A DNA stretch of 64,000 nt from Candidatus Binatia bacterium (GCA_026415395.1 JAOAHD010000007.1:558001-622000), one strand, 5' to 3'. Numbered from the stretch's first letter, positions 35,729-47,276 are shown. Made by a program: numbers and translations. The notes: generated from the letters alone by a model not told the origin.

Positions 35729-37627
35729 ATGCCCGAACGACGTTGGCAAATTTCGCTTTGGTACGTGCTTGCGGCAGTGTTCCTGCTGGTACTCACCTAC
35801 TCGTACGGCTCCTACGAGCCCACACAGGAGATTTCGTACTCCCAGTTCAAGGCACTCCTGAATGCTGGGAAGGTCACCGACTTGGTCCTCACTCCCGAAG
35901 AGGTGCAAGGTCGGCTCAACGACCTCGATGTCGGTGATTTGCTCACTGCAGAGCAGCTCGCGCGCTTCAAGCACACCGGCGAGCGGCAACCGAGGTTCAA
36001 GGCCGTGCGTGTGGAGGATCCGAAGCTTGTGGAGATCCTAGAAGCCAAGGGAGTTCCATTTGCTGGACGCACCCCGAATACTTGGCTCACCAACGTCTTG
36101 TCTTGGGTACTGTCCGCATTGCTCTTTATCGGTATCTGGCTATTTGTCCTCCGCCGCCTCGCTGGCTCGGGAGGACCAGGTGGGCTCATGGCCGTCGGGC
36201 GTAGCCGCGCCAAGGTATACGTGGAGAACGAGACGAAGGTCACGTTTGCCGACGTTGCCGGCATCGACGAGGCGAAAGAAGAGTTGCGTGAAATCGTGGA
36301 ATTTCTGAAAACGCCGGAGCGCTTCCGCCGCTTAGGGGGCAAGATCCCGAAGGGAGTTTTGCTGGTCGGGGCGCCGGGCACTGGGAAAACGCTCCTAGCT
36401 CGGGCTGTCGCCGGCGAAGCCAAGGTGCCGTTTTTTAGCATCAGCGGTTCGGAGTTCGTCGAGCTATTCGTGGGTGTCGGTGCTGCGCGCGTGCGCGACT
36501 TGTTCGAGCAGGCGAAACAGAAGGCGCCTTGTATTGTGTTCATCGACGAGCTCGACGCTCTCGGGAAATCGCGGGCCATCAATCCGCTCGGCACGCACGA
36601 TGAGCGGGAGCAAACGCTCAACCAGTTGCTTGTGGAAATGGATGGCTTCGATCCCAACGTCGGCGTGATCATCATGGCGGCCACCAACCGGCCGGAAATT
36701 CTCGACCCGGCGCTGCTGCGTGCGGGCCGATTTGACCGTCACGTGGTGCTCGACCGGCCGGACGTCAAAGGTCGCGAGGCCATCCTCCGCGTGCATACCC
36801 GCAACGTGAAACTCGGGCCCGACGTGGATTTGCAGGTCGTCGCGCAGCGGACGCCAGGGTTTGTCGGGGCGGACCTTGCCAATGTGGTCAACGAGGCTGC
36901 GTTGTTGGCCGCACGGCGCAACCGCGAATACGTGACGATGCAGGACTTCGATGATGCCGTGGACCGCATCATTGCCGGCCTGGAGCGCAAGTCGCGGGTG
37001 ATGAGTCCGCGGGAAAAGCGTATCGTTGCGTACCACGAGGCTGGCCATGCGGTGGTGGCCTCGTTGCTTCCGAACGTGGATCCGGTGCGCAAGATCTCCA
37101 TCATCCCACGCGGGATCGGGGCACTCGGTTATACGCAACAGTTGCCGACGGAGGATCGTTACCTCATGACCCGTTCGGAGCTGGAAAACCGCCTGTGCGT
37201 GCTCTTGGGCGGCCGCGTGGCCGAAGAGATCGTGTTCAGCGACGTGTCCACGGGCGCGCAGGACGACTTGCAGAAGGCCACCGACATCGCGCTGGCGATG
37301 GTCACGCGTTACGGCATGAGCGATGCCCTCGGGCTGCGTACTTTCGAGTCGGAGCGCCGGCCGTTGTTCCTCGAGTCACCGGTGGCCAGCCGCCGCGATT
37401 ACAGCGAAGCCAAAGCAGCCGCCATCGATGCCGAAGTCGAACGGGTGTTGAAAAATGCGCACCAGCGGGTGCGCGAACTCCTGCAAACTCATCGCCGGGA
37501 GCTGGAAACGGTGGCGGAGTGGTTGTTGGATAAGGAGGTCTTGGATGGGGACCAGTTACGTGCCTTGCTCCAGCAGTGCGCCGAGGCTCACGGCCAGCGC
37601 GAGCCGCGTAGTGCAGCAGCAACGTGA
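35729..37627 (+). CDS. ftsH: ATP-dependent zinc metalloprotease FtsH
   Basis: Inner-membrane AAA+ protease that degrades misfolded membrane proteins and regulators such as LpxC. 632 residues with a first membrane helix at ~8-25, a periplasmic segment, a second helix at ~120-145, AAA module with Walker [20 protein letters not shown], pore motif region [22 protein letters not shown], Walker [12 protein letters not shown], second region of homology [15 protein letters not shown], zinc site HEAGHAVV and the downstream Asp ligand region. In diderms it controls lipid A amount through LpxC, which fits the surrounding envelope genes although lpxC is not here. Confidence 0.96.
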   Translation: MPERRWQISLWYVLAAVFLLVLTYSYGSYEPTQEISYSQFKALLNAGKVTDLVLTPEEVQGRLNDLDVGDLLTAEQLARFKHTGERQPRFKAVRVEDPKLVEILEAKGVPFAGRTPNTWLTNVLSWVLSALLFIGIWLFVLRRLAGSGGPGGLMAVGRSRAKVYVENETKVTFADVAGIDEAKEELREIVEFLKTPERFRRLGGKIPKGVLLVGAPGTGKTLLARAVAGEAKVPFFSISGSEFVELFVGVGAARVRDLFEQAKQKAPCIVFIDELDALGKSRAINPLGTHDEREQTLNQLLVEMDGFDPNVGVIIMAATNRPEILDPALLRAGRFDRHVVLDRPDVKGREAILRVHTRNVKLGPDVDLQVVAQRTPGFVGADLANVVNEAALLAARRNREYVTMQDFDDAVDRIIAGLERKSRVMSPREKRIVAYHEAGHAVVASLLPNVDPVRKISIIPRGIGALGYTQQLPTEDRYLMTRSELENRLCVLLGGRVAEEIVFSDVSTGAQDDLQKATDIALAMVTRYGMSDALGLRTFESERRPLFLESPVASRRDYSEAKAAAIDAEVERVLKNAHQRVRELLQTHRRELETVAEWLLDKEVLDGDQLRALLQQCAEAHGQREPRSAAAT

Positions 37628-37644
37628 ACCCAGGGCATTGGGAA

Positions 37645-37687
37645 AAGACCACGACCGAAGCCCAGGGTGAGCCCCGGTCGTGGTCTT
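37645..37687. terminator. Shared terminator hairpin between convergent ftsH and clpB
   Basis: AAGACCACGACCG (37645-37657) and CGGTCGTGGTCTT (37675-37687) form a perfect 13-bp stem with a 17-nt loop, located 18 nt after the ftsH stop and 19 nt after the clpB stop on the other strand. Read in the clpB direction the stem ends in TCTT followed by TT, giving a short U-tract; in the ftsH direction there is no U-tract. It is best seen as a terminator mainly for clpB that can act from both sides. Confidence 0.75.
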
Positions 37688-37705
37688 CGGGCCTGGCCGG
37701 AACCG

Positions 37706-40321
37706 TTACGCGGCTTCCGCCAGCGGAGTGGCCTCGAACGTGAGCTGGCCGTTGCGATAATCCACGAACACGCGCGAGTGATCCTGAATCTTGCCCGCCA
37801 CGATCTGCCGGGCGAGGGCAGTTTCCAACTCACGCTGGAGCAGCCGCTTGAGCGGACGTGCACCGTACACCGGATCGTAGCCGGCTTCGGCGAAGTGCTC
37901 GACCGCTGCCTCGGACAGTTCCAGTTCGATCTTCCGCTCCGCTAAACGCTTGCGCAGCCGTTCGAGCTGGATACGCACGATTTGCTTGATCTGGTCGCGA
38001 GTGAGGCTGTGGAACACTACGATGTCGTCGATCCGGTTCAAGAACTCGGGCCGGAAGTGATGGCGGAGAGCCTCCAACACTTCTTCCTTCATCCGTTCGT
38101 ATGCCGCAGGGTCGTCGCCGCGGTAGTTCAAGATCAAGTGGCTGCCGATGTTCGAGGTCATAATGACCACTGTGTTCTTGAAATCCACCGTGCGCCCTTG
38201 GCCATCGGTGAGGCGACCGTCGTCGAGAATTTGCAGCATAATGTTGAAGACGTCGTGGTGTGCCTTCTCGATCTCGTCGAAGAGAATCACGGAGTACGGC
38301 CGGCGACGCACGGCTTCGGTGAGTTGCCCACCTTCCTCGTATCCAACGTACCCCGGCGGTGCGCCAATCAGCCGCGACACGGTATGCTTCTCCATGTACT
38401 CGGACATGTCGATGCGCACCATGGCGTTTTCATCGTCGAACAAGAATTCTGCTAGCGCCCGGGCGAGTTCCGTTTTTCCCACGCCTGTGGGGCCGAGGAA
38501 AATGAAGGAGCCAATGGGTCGGTTGGGATCTTTGATGCCGGCGCGGGCTCGCAAGATCGCGTCGGCTACTGCGCGCACGGCCTCGTCCTGCCCCACCACC
38601 CGCTTGTGCAGTTGCTCCTCGAGACGCAGGAGCTTCTGCGTCTCGCCCTCCATCAAGCGGCTAACGGGAATGCCGGTCCACCGTGAAACGATTTCGGCAA
38701 TGTCGTTCTCGTCCACCTCTTCTTTGATCAAGCGCAAGCCCCCGTCTTGCTGCGCGAGCTTGGCCTCTTCTTCGGCGAGCTGTCTTTCCAGTTGCGCCAG
38801 CACCCCGTACTTGAGCTCAGCGACGCGGTTGAGATCGTATTGCCGCTCGGCCTTGCCGATCTCCACCTTCGTTTCCTCGATTTTTCGGCGCAGCTCGCGC
38901 AGGCGCTGGATGGCGGCCTTTTCCACCTCCCAGCGGGCGCGCAGGGCTTCTTGTTGGGCCTTGAGTTCCGCGAGCTCTTTTTCCAGCCGTTCGAGCCGCG
39001 CTTGCGAGGCTTTGTCGGTTTCCTTCTTCAAGGCTTCGCGCTCGATCTCGAGTTGCATCACCCGGCGCGATACCTCGTCGAGCTCACTCGGCATGGAATC
39101 GATTTCCGTGCGCAGCTTGGCGGCGGCTTCGTCGACGAGGTCGATCGCCTTGTCGGGGAGGAAGCGGTCAGTGATGTAGCGGTGCGACAAGACCGCAGCG
39201 GCCACCAAGGCGCTGTCCTTGATGCGCACGCCGTGATGCACTTCGTAGCGCTCGCGCAAACCGCGCAGGATGGAGATCGTATCCTCCACCGAAGGCTCGT
39301 CGACGAACACCGGCTGGAAGCGGCGCTCTAGAGCCGGGTCTTTCTCAATGTGCTTGCGATACTCGTCGAGCGTGGTCGCACCAATGCAATGGAGTTCGCC
39401 GCGAGCGAGCATCGGCTTCAGAAGATTGGAGGCGTCCATGGCCCCTTCGGCGGCTCCGGCACCCACGACCGTGTGCAACTCGTCGATGAACAGGATGATC
39501 TCGCCTTGGGAGTCCTGCACCTCTTTGAGGACGGCTTTTAACCGTTCCTCGAACTCGCCGCGGAACTTGGCGCCAGCAATGAGGGCGCCCATGTCGAGCG
39601 CGATAATGCGGCGATTTTTCAAACCCTCGGGCACGTCCTGCCGCACGATGCGTTGGGCGAGGCCTTCTACGATTGCGGTTTTGCCCACCCCAGGCTCACC
39701 GATGAGCACCGGGTTGTTTTTCGTGCGCCGTGAAAGCACCTGAATGACACGGCGAATTTCCTCGTCGCGGCCAATCACTGGGTCGAGCTTGCCTTGCGCG
39801 GCAAGCTTGGTGAGATCTCGGCCGTACTTTTCCAGCGCTTGGTAAGTGGCCTCGGGATTGGGGCTCGTCACTCGTTGACCTCCGCGAACTTTTTGCAGGG
39901 CGTGCATGAGCGAATCGCGCGTAACCCCGGCCTCTTGGAACATGCGTTCGCTCGTGCGGTCCTGCAGCATGGCGAGCAGCAAGTGCTCGATGCTGACATA
40001 TTCATCCTTGAGTGTTTGCGCCTCTTCTTCCGCGCGGGTGAGCACGCGGCTCAACCGTTGCGTCACGTAAACTTGGTCCGGCGCTGCGGCGGGACCCGTG
40101 ACCTGCGGTAGTTTTTGCAGCTCTTGTTGCGCGCGCTCCTTGAGCCGCGGGATGTTCGCATTGGCGGCGCGCAAGATTGCCGTCGCTAAGCCGTCCTGCG
40201 GTTCGAGCAAGGCGAGCAGCAAGTGCTCGACATCGATGCCTTGGTGATTGCGCCGCGCCGCGAGGGACTGCGCTTGGCGCAGCGCTTCTTGAGACTTTTC
40301 GGTGAAACGTGCGAGATTCAT
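37706..40321 (-). CDS. clpB: ATP-dependent chaperone ClpB
   Basis: Hexameric disaggregase that works with DnaK. 871 residues: Clp N-domain with two repeats (1-145), first AAA domain with Walker [16 protein letters not shown] and Walker [16 protein letters not shown], the long coiled-coil middle domain (~410-525, rich in Glu/Lys/Leu) that distinguishes ClpB from ClpA/C, second AAA domain with [16 protein letters not shown] and [11 protein letters not shown], and the C-terminal D2-small domain. ATG at 40321. No CIRCE element upstream; TTGCCA followed by TAGGTT near 40340-40367 could be a weak promoter. Its end faces ftsH across a shared hairpin. Confidence 0.96.
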   Translation of the reverse strand: MNLARFTEKSQEALRQAQSLAARRNHQGIDVEHLLLALLEPQDGLATAILRAANANIPRLKERAQQELQKLPQVTGPAAAPDQVYVTQRLSRVLTRAEEEAQTLKDEYVSIEHLLLAMLQDRTSERMFQEAGVTRDSLMHALQKVRGGQRVTSPNPEATYQALEKYGRDLTKLAAQGKLDPVIGRDEEIRRVIQVLSRRTKNNPVLIGEPGVGKTAIVEGLAQRIVRQDVPEGLKNRRIIALDMGALIAGAKFRGEFEERLKAVLKEVQDSQGEIILFIDELHTVVGAGAAEGAMDASNLLKPMLARGELHCIGATTLDEYRKHIEKDPALERRFQPVFVDEPSVEDTISILRGLRERYEVHHGVRIKDSALVAAAVLSHRYITDRFLPDKAIDLVDEAAAKLRTEIDSMPSELDEVSRRVMQLEIEREALKKETDKASQARLERLEKELAELKAQQEALRARWEVEKAAIQRLRELRRKIEETKVEIGKAERQYDLNRVAELKYGVLAQLERQLAEEEAKLAQQDGGLRLIKEEVDENDIAEIVSRWTGIPVSRLMEGETQKLLRLEEQLHKRVVGQDEAVRAVADAILRARAGIKDPNRPIGSFIFLGPTGVGKTELARALAEFLFDDENAMVRIDMSEYMEKHTVSRLIGAPPGYVGYEEGGQLTEAVRRRPYSVILFDEIEKAHHDVFNIMLQILDDGRLTDGQGRTVDFKNTVVIMTSNIGSHLILNYRGDDPAAYERMKEEVLEALRHHFRPEFLNRIDDIVVFHSLTRDQIKQIVRIQLERLRKRLAERKIELELSEAAVEHFAEAGYDPVYGARPLKRLLQRELETALARQIVAGKIQDHSRVFVDYRNGQLTFEATPLAEAA

Positions 40322-40424
40322 ATGGACTCCGATCGTTCGCGCAACCTAATCACACTTTTGCACTTGGCAACCTTGGGGCTCGGCGCTGGCGGCTGTTCGC
40401 AGGCTGCGGGCCGGCACGGAGACG

Positions 40425-40895
40425 CTAGTTCCTGTGGGCAAAAGCAACGGTGGTGGGTTGCACTAAGCGTTCAAAGTCCGCGTAGCGCATGTGCACCGTT
40501 TGCGTGTGGGTTCCGGCGTTGAAGACGATGGTTTCATCGCGCGCGAGTTCCGGGTCTACGTAGACCGGCAGGCCGAACAAGTTGCCAAAAGGCGGCATAG
40601 CTCCGACCTCGCAGCGGGGAAACAGATGGCGGAATTCGTCTTCGGTGGCGAGCTTCGCTTGGGGATCTCCCAGGATGGTTTGCACCCGCGCGAGGTCGAC
40701 CTTGTACGGGGCAGGAGCGACAAACAAGGCAAAGCCCTGCGCACCGCGGATGACAACAACCTTGGCCACCTCCCGTCCCGGAACATGTTCGGCTTCTGCA
40801 ACTTCCTGCGCCGTGTACGCTGGAGGGTGTTGCGAAACTTGGTAGGGCACACCGGCGCGGTCGAGTAACTCCTTAAGCTCCGTGAGCACTGGCAT
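40425..40895 (-). CDS. YbaK/ProX-type aminoacyl-tRNA deacylase
   Basis: 156 residues from ATG 40895, which has a strong AAGGAGGT site. Family features: GVPYQVSQHPPAYTAQEVAEA, VAKVVVIRG with the conserved Lys, FLPRCEVGAMPPFGN-like segment (here FPRCEVGAMPPFGNLFG) and DETIVFNAGTHTQTVHM. These proteins hydrolyse mischarged aminoacyl-tRNA in trans; which pair is cleared here cannot be told. The 103 nt to clpB include the clpB promoter region. The 284 nt between its start and the next gene end (41179) hold nothing recognised. Confidence 0.9.
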   Translation of the reverse strand: MPVLTELKELLDRAGVPYQVSQHPPAYTAQEVAEAEHVPGREVAKVVVIRGAQGFALFVAPAPYKVDLARVQTILGDPQAKLATEDEFRHLFPRCEVGAMPPFGNLFGLPVYVDPELARDETIVFNAGTHTQTVHMRYADFERLVQPTTVAFAHRN

Positions 40896-41179
40896 GGCTC
40901 CGACCTCCTTTCCCTGAACCCGCTCGACGGAAGCTACCACGATTTGCGGCTGCGGCCTAGTGTTCCGACAGAATTGTTTATCGCGCCGAACACGGGGCAA
41001 TCGGGGACTAAAAATGTGTGGTGTTTGGAGCGGCTGTTGAGTGGATCAGTCGCGAACCCCACTGGCCGCGAGCAGGGGACGCCGGCAGCTCGCATCCGCG
41101 GGAACAATCGTAGCCATGGCACCAATTCGGAAGGGCAAAGCCTGGGGAACGTGCGATTCTGCGCGATGCGGCCGCGGTT

Positions 41180-42862
41180 TTATGGAAAGGGAAGGGGGAG
41201 TCGGGGTGCGAGTGGCGACACCAGAGGTACCGGAACCGCTCGCTTTCGCAAAAGGTCTTCCACTTGCATGGCGGCGGCCATCGGGGGCACGGTCATATCG
41301 ACGAAAAGCACGTCGGGCTCATCCTCCCCTGGGAGTTCCTGCTTCTCTCGCTGGCGCAGGTAAATTCCCCAGTCAGCGTCTGAAGGCTCGTCTGCCTTGG
41401 TGGCGCGTGCCTCGAGGCGTCGCTGGATTTCGTCCTCCGGGCAAGTACACCAAACGAACAACAGCGGAGCTTGAAATTTTTCGGCTGCGGCCCGGAGAAT
41501 ATCGCGCTGTTCGCGGTGGAGGTGGGTGGCGTCGAGAATCGAGCCTTGGCCGCGGTCGAAGAGGTGCAAAGCGCGATGGCGGAGTTCTGCGTAGGTCCGC
41601 GCGGTAATGTCCGCGCTGTAAATCCCTTGGCCGAACGGTGCCGCACTCTTTTGTGTTGCTTCCCGACCGGCGAGTTCTTTGCGCACAACGTCCGAGCGGA
41701 TCCAGTGAAACCCGGTGCGTTCGGCGAGCAAAGAGGCCAGTGTCGACTTGCCCGTTCCGCTGGGACCGGCGAGAGCCACAATCGCCCGGAGCGGCTCCCA
41801 GGTGTAGCGGTAGGCGAGGGTAAAGCGCCGCTTCGCCAAGGAGCACGCCCGGGCGCGCTCGGCTTCGGGAACGTCGGATTCTCGGCTTTTCAACCCTTCG
41901 ACTTTGCCGCGTACGTAGGCGCGATAGCACTTGTAGAAGGGAAGGAGGCGCGGCAAGTCGTGATCGGCCATCACGGCATTGTATGCCAGGAGGAAGCGGT
42001 CATGTAGATCGCGCCGCTCGAAAAAATCGAAGTCCACGGCGAGGAACGCTACGTCGGAAGCCACGTCACAGCAGCGCAACCGGTCGCTAAACTCGATGCA
42101 GTCGATAATTGCCGGTGGATGCGTGGCGTACACATGATCGGCGTGGAGGTCGCCGTGTCCGTCTCGAATGCGTTCCTCGGCCTGACGGCGGCGGAGAACG
42201 GTGTCGTTGTCCCGCAAAAACCTCTCGACGAAGGCGCGAATCTGCTCATCATCGTGTTCGTGGATGAGCTCGCCGCGCATAATCTCGGTGTCGGCGAAGT
42301 TTTCCTGCCAGGTGGCGGCGAGTTCCTCCGGGGCGCCAAACCGAACCACCGACGGTCCCGATCCGGCGCTGCGGTGGAATTGTGCCAGTAAGCGCGCCAG
42401 CTCGTCGATGAATTCGTTTTGCACCCGACCGCTGAGGAGGAGGCGGTCGAGCCGTAAGTCGTCCGGTAGGTACTCCATTTCGACCGCGTAATCCTCGACG
42501 GCGGCGGGCGCTGTCTCCACTGGCGCCAAGCGAAATTGAGTTGCTTCGCGCACGATGGCGACAACGCGGCGGTAAACGTTGGGTGCCAAGCGGCGGTTGA
42601 GCCGCACTTCTTGCTCGCAGAAGCGGCGGCGCAGGTCGCGCGTGGAAAAGTCGAGAAAGCGAAAGCGAACGGGCTTCTTGACTTTGTAGACCACCGGGGG
42701 TGCGAGCAGCACGTAAGAGATGTGAGTCTGCTCGAGCCTTACCCACGGCGGGCGATGCGGGTAGAAGGACGGCTCCAACATCGCACGGATGAACCCGGGC
42801 AGCTGCGGCTCCGCCGTGCTCGCTGCTTGCTCGTGTTCCTTGCTGCCAGCCGGCTCTTGCAT
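41180..42862 (-). CDS. Fusion of an aminoglycoside-phosphotransferase-like domain with a P-loop kinase
   Basis: 560 residues from ATG 42862. The N-terminal ~350 residues are an APH/choline-kinase-like domain: VYKVKKPVRFRFLDFS (nucleotide-binding Lys region), RIRDGHGDLHADHVY (Brenner motif, catalytic Asp) and IIDCIEFSDRLRCCDVASDVAFLA. The C-terminal ~170 residues are an AAA_33/zeta-toxin-like P-loop kinase: ALAGPSGTGKSTLASLLAE, GFHWIRSDVVRKELAG and SILDATHLHREQRD. Such two-kinase proteins are widespread and of unknown substrate. It is divergent from the L,D-transpeptidase gene. Confidence 0.85.
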   Translation of the reverse strand: MQEPAGSKEHEQAASTAEPQLPGFIRAMLEPSFYPHRPPWVRLEQTHISYVLLAPPVVYKVKKPVRFRFLDFSTRDLRRRFCEQEVRLNRRLAPNVYRRVVAIVREATQFRLAPVETAPAAVEDYAVEMEYLPDDLRLDRLLLSGRVQNEFIDELARLLAQFHRSAGSGPSVVRFGAPEELAATWQENFADTEIMRGELIHEHDDEQIRAFVERFLRDNDTVLRRRQAEERIRDGHGDLHADHVYATHPPAIIDCIEFSDRLRCCDVASDVAFLAVDFDFFERRDLHDRFLLAYNAVMADHDLPRLLPFYKCYRAYVRGKVEGLKSRESDVPEAERARACSLAKRRFTLAYRYTWEPLRAIVALAGPSGTGKSTLASLLAERTGFHWIRSDVVRKELAGREATQKSAAPFGQGIYSADITARTYAELRHRALHLFDRGQGSILDATHLHREQRDILRAAAEKFQAPLLFVWCTCPEDEIQRRLEARATKADEPSDADWGIYLRQREKQELPGEDEPDVLFVDMTVPPMAAAMQVEDLLRKRAVPVPLVSPLAPRLPLPFP

Positions 42863-43195
42863 GGCCTCATGATGCCGCGGATTGCTTGCCTGCGCTAGTC
42901 GAGCCTGCGCGCAGGCAACCGTGACAGGGTGGAACGCGCACAAGGGCGATTTCTTGGTCCGAACACCGGCGGTATTCCGCGCCCGCTGCGAACCGCGTGC
43001 GACTAGGTAGGATTGCGCTCCGCATCCATACACGGCTGCCTCCAGGTGCCGGCTTTCCGTTATAACGCTCACCGGCGCTGCACCAAGGATCGGACGAGGC
43101 CGACAAACTCTGCCGCCGTGCGATCGCGTGCCCACTGCCGATGTTCGCTTCCGTGACGGGTTGCAGCACGATGCCGGCGTGCTTTCATCAACGAA
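42863..43195. other. Divergent promoter region (kinase fusion / L,D-transpeptidase)
   Basis: 333 nt between two divergent genes. No conserved coding sequence, tRNA or strong hairpin was seen; a minus-strand frame runs through it in phase with the kinase gene but lacks similarity features. Confidence 0.4.
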
Positions 43196-44260
43196 ATGTT
43201 TTTGACGCAACACGCCAAGCGCCGCTGGTATGTTGTCGCCGCGATGAGTGGCGGACTGCTTCTCGCCGTGGACCTGGTGAACCCGGGAGTGTTTGCCGAT
43301 AAGTCCAGGTGGGCCGAGGAAGTTTTCTTCCGGAAACCCTTGGGACGGCCGTACATTGCCGTCCCCGGTCGGGATCCTCGTCGCGCCAACACGGTGATTG
43401 GCTCTATTCGGTATTACCAAGCGCAAAAAGGCGACACGTTTCTCGATATCGCTCGTTACTACGACTTAGGAATCAACGAACTTGAAGACGCCAACCCCGG
43501 CATTGATCCCTGGTTGCCACCCCCGGGGAAGCCGATTTTGTTGCCGACCCAGTGGGTGCTGCCGGACGTGGAGTACAAGGGAATTGTCGTCAACATCCCG
43601 GAGATGCGCCTCTATTACTTTCGTTCGGCGGGTTCGGATTCCGTGGTCGTGACGACGTATCCCGTGGGGCTCGGCCGCGATGATTGGAAGACCCCGGTGG
43701 GCAAGTTCACCATCGTAGAAAAAACAGTGAACCCGAAGTGGGTGCTGCCCGAGTCCATTAAGGAAGAACACCGGCGCGACGGCCGGCCCGCTCCGGATTT
43801 TATTCCCGGCGGGCACCCGGACAACCCTTTAGGCAAGTACCGACTGCGCTTGAGTTTGCCGCTGTACGGGATTCACGGGACAAACATCCCCTGGGGCGTG
43901 GGGATGCAGGTGAGTCATGGCTGTGTGCGGTTGTACCCCGAAGATATCGAGCACCTCTTTCCGCTCGTACCAGTGGGCACTCCGGGTGAATTCGTTTACC
44001 AGCCGGTAAAAGTCGGCGTGCGCGATGGACGCGTGTTCATCGAGGTCCACAAGGACATTTACGACCACACCTTGGCGCTGCACCGCGAAGCGCGGCGGGT
44101 GTTGGAGAAGTGGGGAGTGGCCGCGTTAGCCGATGCTGACAAAGTGCGAGACGCCGTGCTCCGGCAAAATGGTGTGCCCACCGACGTCACGCGTGAGGAT
44201 ATCCGCGCGCGCTTGGAATCTCAGACTAGGTCTACTGCCGGAGCCGAGAGCGTCCCCTGA
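43196..44260 (+). CDS. LysM and L,D-transpeptidase (YkuD) domain protein
   Basis: 354 residues with an N-terminal membrane/signal segment (YVVAAMSGGLLLAVDLV). Residues ~75-120 form a LysM-like module (YYQAQKGDTFLDIARYYDLG, then NPGIDPWLPPPG), followed by a YkuD catalytic domain starting VVNIPEMRLYYF. The active-site motif is HGTNIPWGVGMQVSHGCVRLYPEDIE, with catalytic Cys in SHGCVRL. It makes meso-DAP cross-links in peptidoglycan or attaches a lipoprotein to it, in the periplasm. Position just before the mre cluster supports a role in wall shape. The closest described type is the ErfK/YbiS group. Confidence 0.92.
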   Translation: MFLTQHAKRRWYVVAAMSGGLLLAVDLVNPGVFADKSRWAEEVFFRKPLGRPYIAVPGRDPRRANTVIGSIRYYQAQKGDTFLDIARYYDLGINELEDANPGIDPWLPPPGKPILLPTQWVLPDVEYKGIVVNIPEMRLYYFRSAGSDSVVVTTYPVGLGRDDWKTPVGKFTIVEKTVNPKWVLPESIKEEHRRDGRPAPDFIPGGHPDNPLGKYRLRLSLPLYGIHGTNIPWGVGMQVSHGCVRLYPEDIEHLFPLVPVGTPGEFVYQPVKVGVRDGRVFIEVHKDIYDHTLALHREARRVLEKWGVAALADADKVRDAVLRQNGVPTDVTREDIRARLESQTRSTAGAESVP

Positions 44261-44297
44261 GTGGCCCCCGCTTGGCGGTGAGCGGGCGTTACGTAAG

Positions 44298-45167
44298 TTA
44301 CCCCCACGGCCCAGCCGTGCAAAAACACGGCGAGCCGGCAGTAGGATCTACCCGGCGCCCCAGTTCGCATTCCGGGAGGCTGCGGAAAATGCGGCCGGCA
44401 CTGTCGCTTACAACGACCACTCGGCGCGTAGCCGGATAGGTGTTGGGCCGCGGAAACGAGTAGTAGCCCCACACCGTGCAGGGGGGGAGTGTTCCCAAGC
44501 GGAGACGCAAAACCTGGAGCTCGTCCGACATTGCCCGGTTTTGTTGGCGGAGTTGGTCGAGCTCGCGCTCGAGTTGGGCAATGTGGTCGGAGTCCTCGTC
44601 TTGGCTACTCGACAAGCTCTCCAGTTGCGCAAGCAACTTCTCGCTCTCCTCGCGTAGCACGGCGTTTTCCTCGGCCAGGGAGCGCAAGCGCTCATTCGCC
44701 CGCTCGCGTGCCGCGCGCGAGGCCTTGATCGCCCGGAGGATTTCCTTGAGGCCGATCGTCCTCTCCTTTTTGGTGGCCCCACTCGCCTCCGTCGGCTGGG
44801 TCGAGGGGGCCGCGCGCGGGAACACTTCGAATTGCCGCTGCGCATAAATCCAGGAGGGAAAGCGCGGCGAGTACAGCTCAACCGTGTAGCTGCCGTCGCG
44901 GGGAAACACGTGGGTGGGCAGCGTGGTTGGAGAGGTGCGCAGGCCGAGGTCGATCGGATCGCTGGCCGCAGGCCGCAGCAGCACGCGCATTTTTGCGGGC
45001 CCCTCCCAGTGGACCTCCACGGGAGGCTGATACACCCGCCCCTGCACAGGAGTGAGCACCAACGGCCGCACATGGGCCACGATGCTTCTGCGAAACAGGG
45101 TGTCCGCTACCAGGACAGCGGCTCCGCACAAAACGGCGGTGAGCAAGATGCGCGGGATCCTGAGCAC
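44298..45167 (-). CDS. Membrane-anchored coiled-coil protein of unknown function
   Basis: 289 residues from GTG 45167. One N-terminal membrane helix (LLTAVLCGAAVLVADTLF), then a predicted beta-sandwich-like segment (VQGRVYQPPVEVHWEG and VFPRDGSYTVELYSPRFPSW, resembling a Ig-like/PKD layout), a long Leu/Glu-rich coiled coil at ~150-230, and a C-terminal Cys-containing domain (TLPPCTVWGYYSFPRP). I do not recognise a family. It is read divergently from mreB, 107 nt away, and convergent with the L,D-transpeptidase, so it is probably a periplasm-facing envelope protein. Confidence 0.6.
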   Translation of the reverse strand: MLRIPRILLTAVLCGAAVLVADTLFRRSIVAHVRPLVLTPVQGRVYQPPVEVHWEGPAKMRVLLRPAASDPIDLGLRTSPTTLPTHVFPRDGSYTVELYSPRFPSWIYAQRQFEVFPRAAPSTQPTEASGATKKERTIGLKEILRAIKASRAARERANERLRSLAEENAVLREESEKLLAQLESLSSSQDEDSDHIAQLERELDQLRQQNRAMSDELQVLRLRLGTLPPCTVWGYYSFPRPNTYPATRRVVVVSDSAGRIFRSLPECELGRRVDPTAGSPCFCTAGPWG

Positions 45168-45235
45168 GGCGCGAATTTTGGCACAAACTTGTGGAGGGGC
45201 ACAACTCGCCGACGAAGCACGATCGGTGTCGTTAA

Positions 45236-46309
<1,074 letters not shown>

Positions 46310-46406
46310 GGAAAGCCCCGGGGTGTCGCGGCACCTCAGGGAATGGGGCGGCATCGAAGTCCACGCCGTTGCGGGCGCAGAACGATGGGCAGCGTGGGCG
46401 AGGGTT

Positions 46407-47276
46407 ATGTGGGAATTCCTACAGCGTAACCGCATCGGGCTGACAGCCACCGTGCTGATGGCCATCTCCCTGCTGCTTTTAACGTCGAGCATCCGCCAGT
46501 ACCGGAGCGATCCGTTGGCTTACCTTGTGTTGGAGAGCCTCCGCCCCTTACAGGGTGCGATCGCCACGGGCTGGGTTGCCGTGCGCAATATTTGGCAGCA
46601 GTACGTGGACCTCGTGGGCGTGCGGCAGGAAAACGAGCGCTTGCGCCAGCGAGTGGCGGAGCTCGAGCATCAAAACCTGCGGATTGCAGAGATTCTCGAA
46701 ACCGACCGTCGCTTGGCCGAGCTCCTCAGATTCCGTACGAATTTCCTCGGCGATGCCCAAGCAGCGATGATCATTGGCCGCGATACCTTTCCCGCCTTTG
46801 GCACGGTGACCATCAGCAAGGGAGAGGCCGACGGGGTAAAGCGGGGCATGCCCGTCGTGTCGCCGCAGGGCGTGGTGGGCCGCATCCTGATGACGAGCGC
46901 CCATTCGGCGCGGGTGCTGCTGATTACCGACCATAACAGCGGTGTGGATGCGCTCGTGCAACGCACGCGAGCCCGAGGAATCGTTGAAGGCTCTCCCGAA
47001 GGGCGCTGTTCGATGAAGTACTTGCGCCGGGAAGAAGACGTTGCGGTCGGAGACAAAATCATCACCTCTGGTCTCGATGGAGTGTTTCCCAAAGGGCTCC
47101 TGATTGGCGAAGTCACCCACGTAACCCGCGGGACCCGTGGCTTGCTGCAAGTGGCGGAAGTGCGCCCCGCCGCACCCCTCGATCGGTTGGAAGAAGTGTT
47201 GATTCTCAACCCGGGAACCCGCCTCAAAGCCGAAAGTAAAGAATTGTACGGAGATGGCGCGGCACCGAGGTCGTGA
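46407..47276 (+). CDS. mreC: Cell shape-determining protein MreC
   Basis: Periplasmic scaffold of the elongasome that activates PBP2. 289 residues from ATG 46407 (an in-frame upstream GTG would add ~28 residues): membrane helix at ~12-30, coiled coil at ~70-110 (VRQENERLRQRVAELEHQN), then the two beta-barrel domains with GTVTISKGEADGVKRGMPVV, GVVGRILMTSAHSARVLLITD and GLDGVFPKGLLIGEV. Overlaps mreD by 4 nt. Confidence 0.94.
   Translation: MWEFLQRNRIGLTATVLMAISLLLLTSSIRQYRSDPLAYLVLESLRPLQGAIATGWVAVRNIWQQYVDLVGVRQENERLRQRVAELEHQNLRIAEILETDRRLAELLRFRTNFLGDAQAAMIIGRDTFPAFGTVTISKGEADGVKRGMPVVSPQGVVGRILMTSAHSARVLLITDHNSGVDALVQRTRARGIVEGSPEGRCSMKYLRREEDVAVGDKIITSGLDGVFPKGLLIGEVTHVTRGTRGLLQVAEVRPAAPLDRLEEVLILNPGTRLKAESKELYGDGAAPRS

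Noticed and set aside
35116-35937. 273-codon plus-strand frame overlapping the ftsH start
   Set aside because: No recognisable motif and it collides with the well-supported ftsH start; treated as non-coding.
38148-39179. 343-codon plus-strand open frame inside clpB
   Set aside because: Ser/Arg-rich antisense of an intact clpB; no motif or ribosome site.
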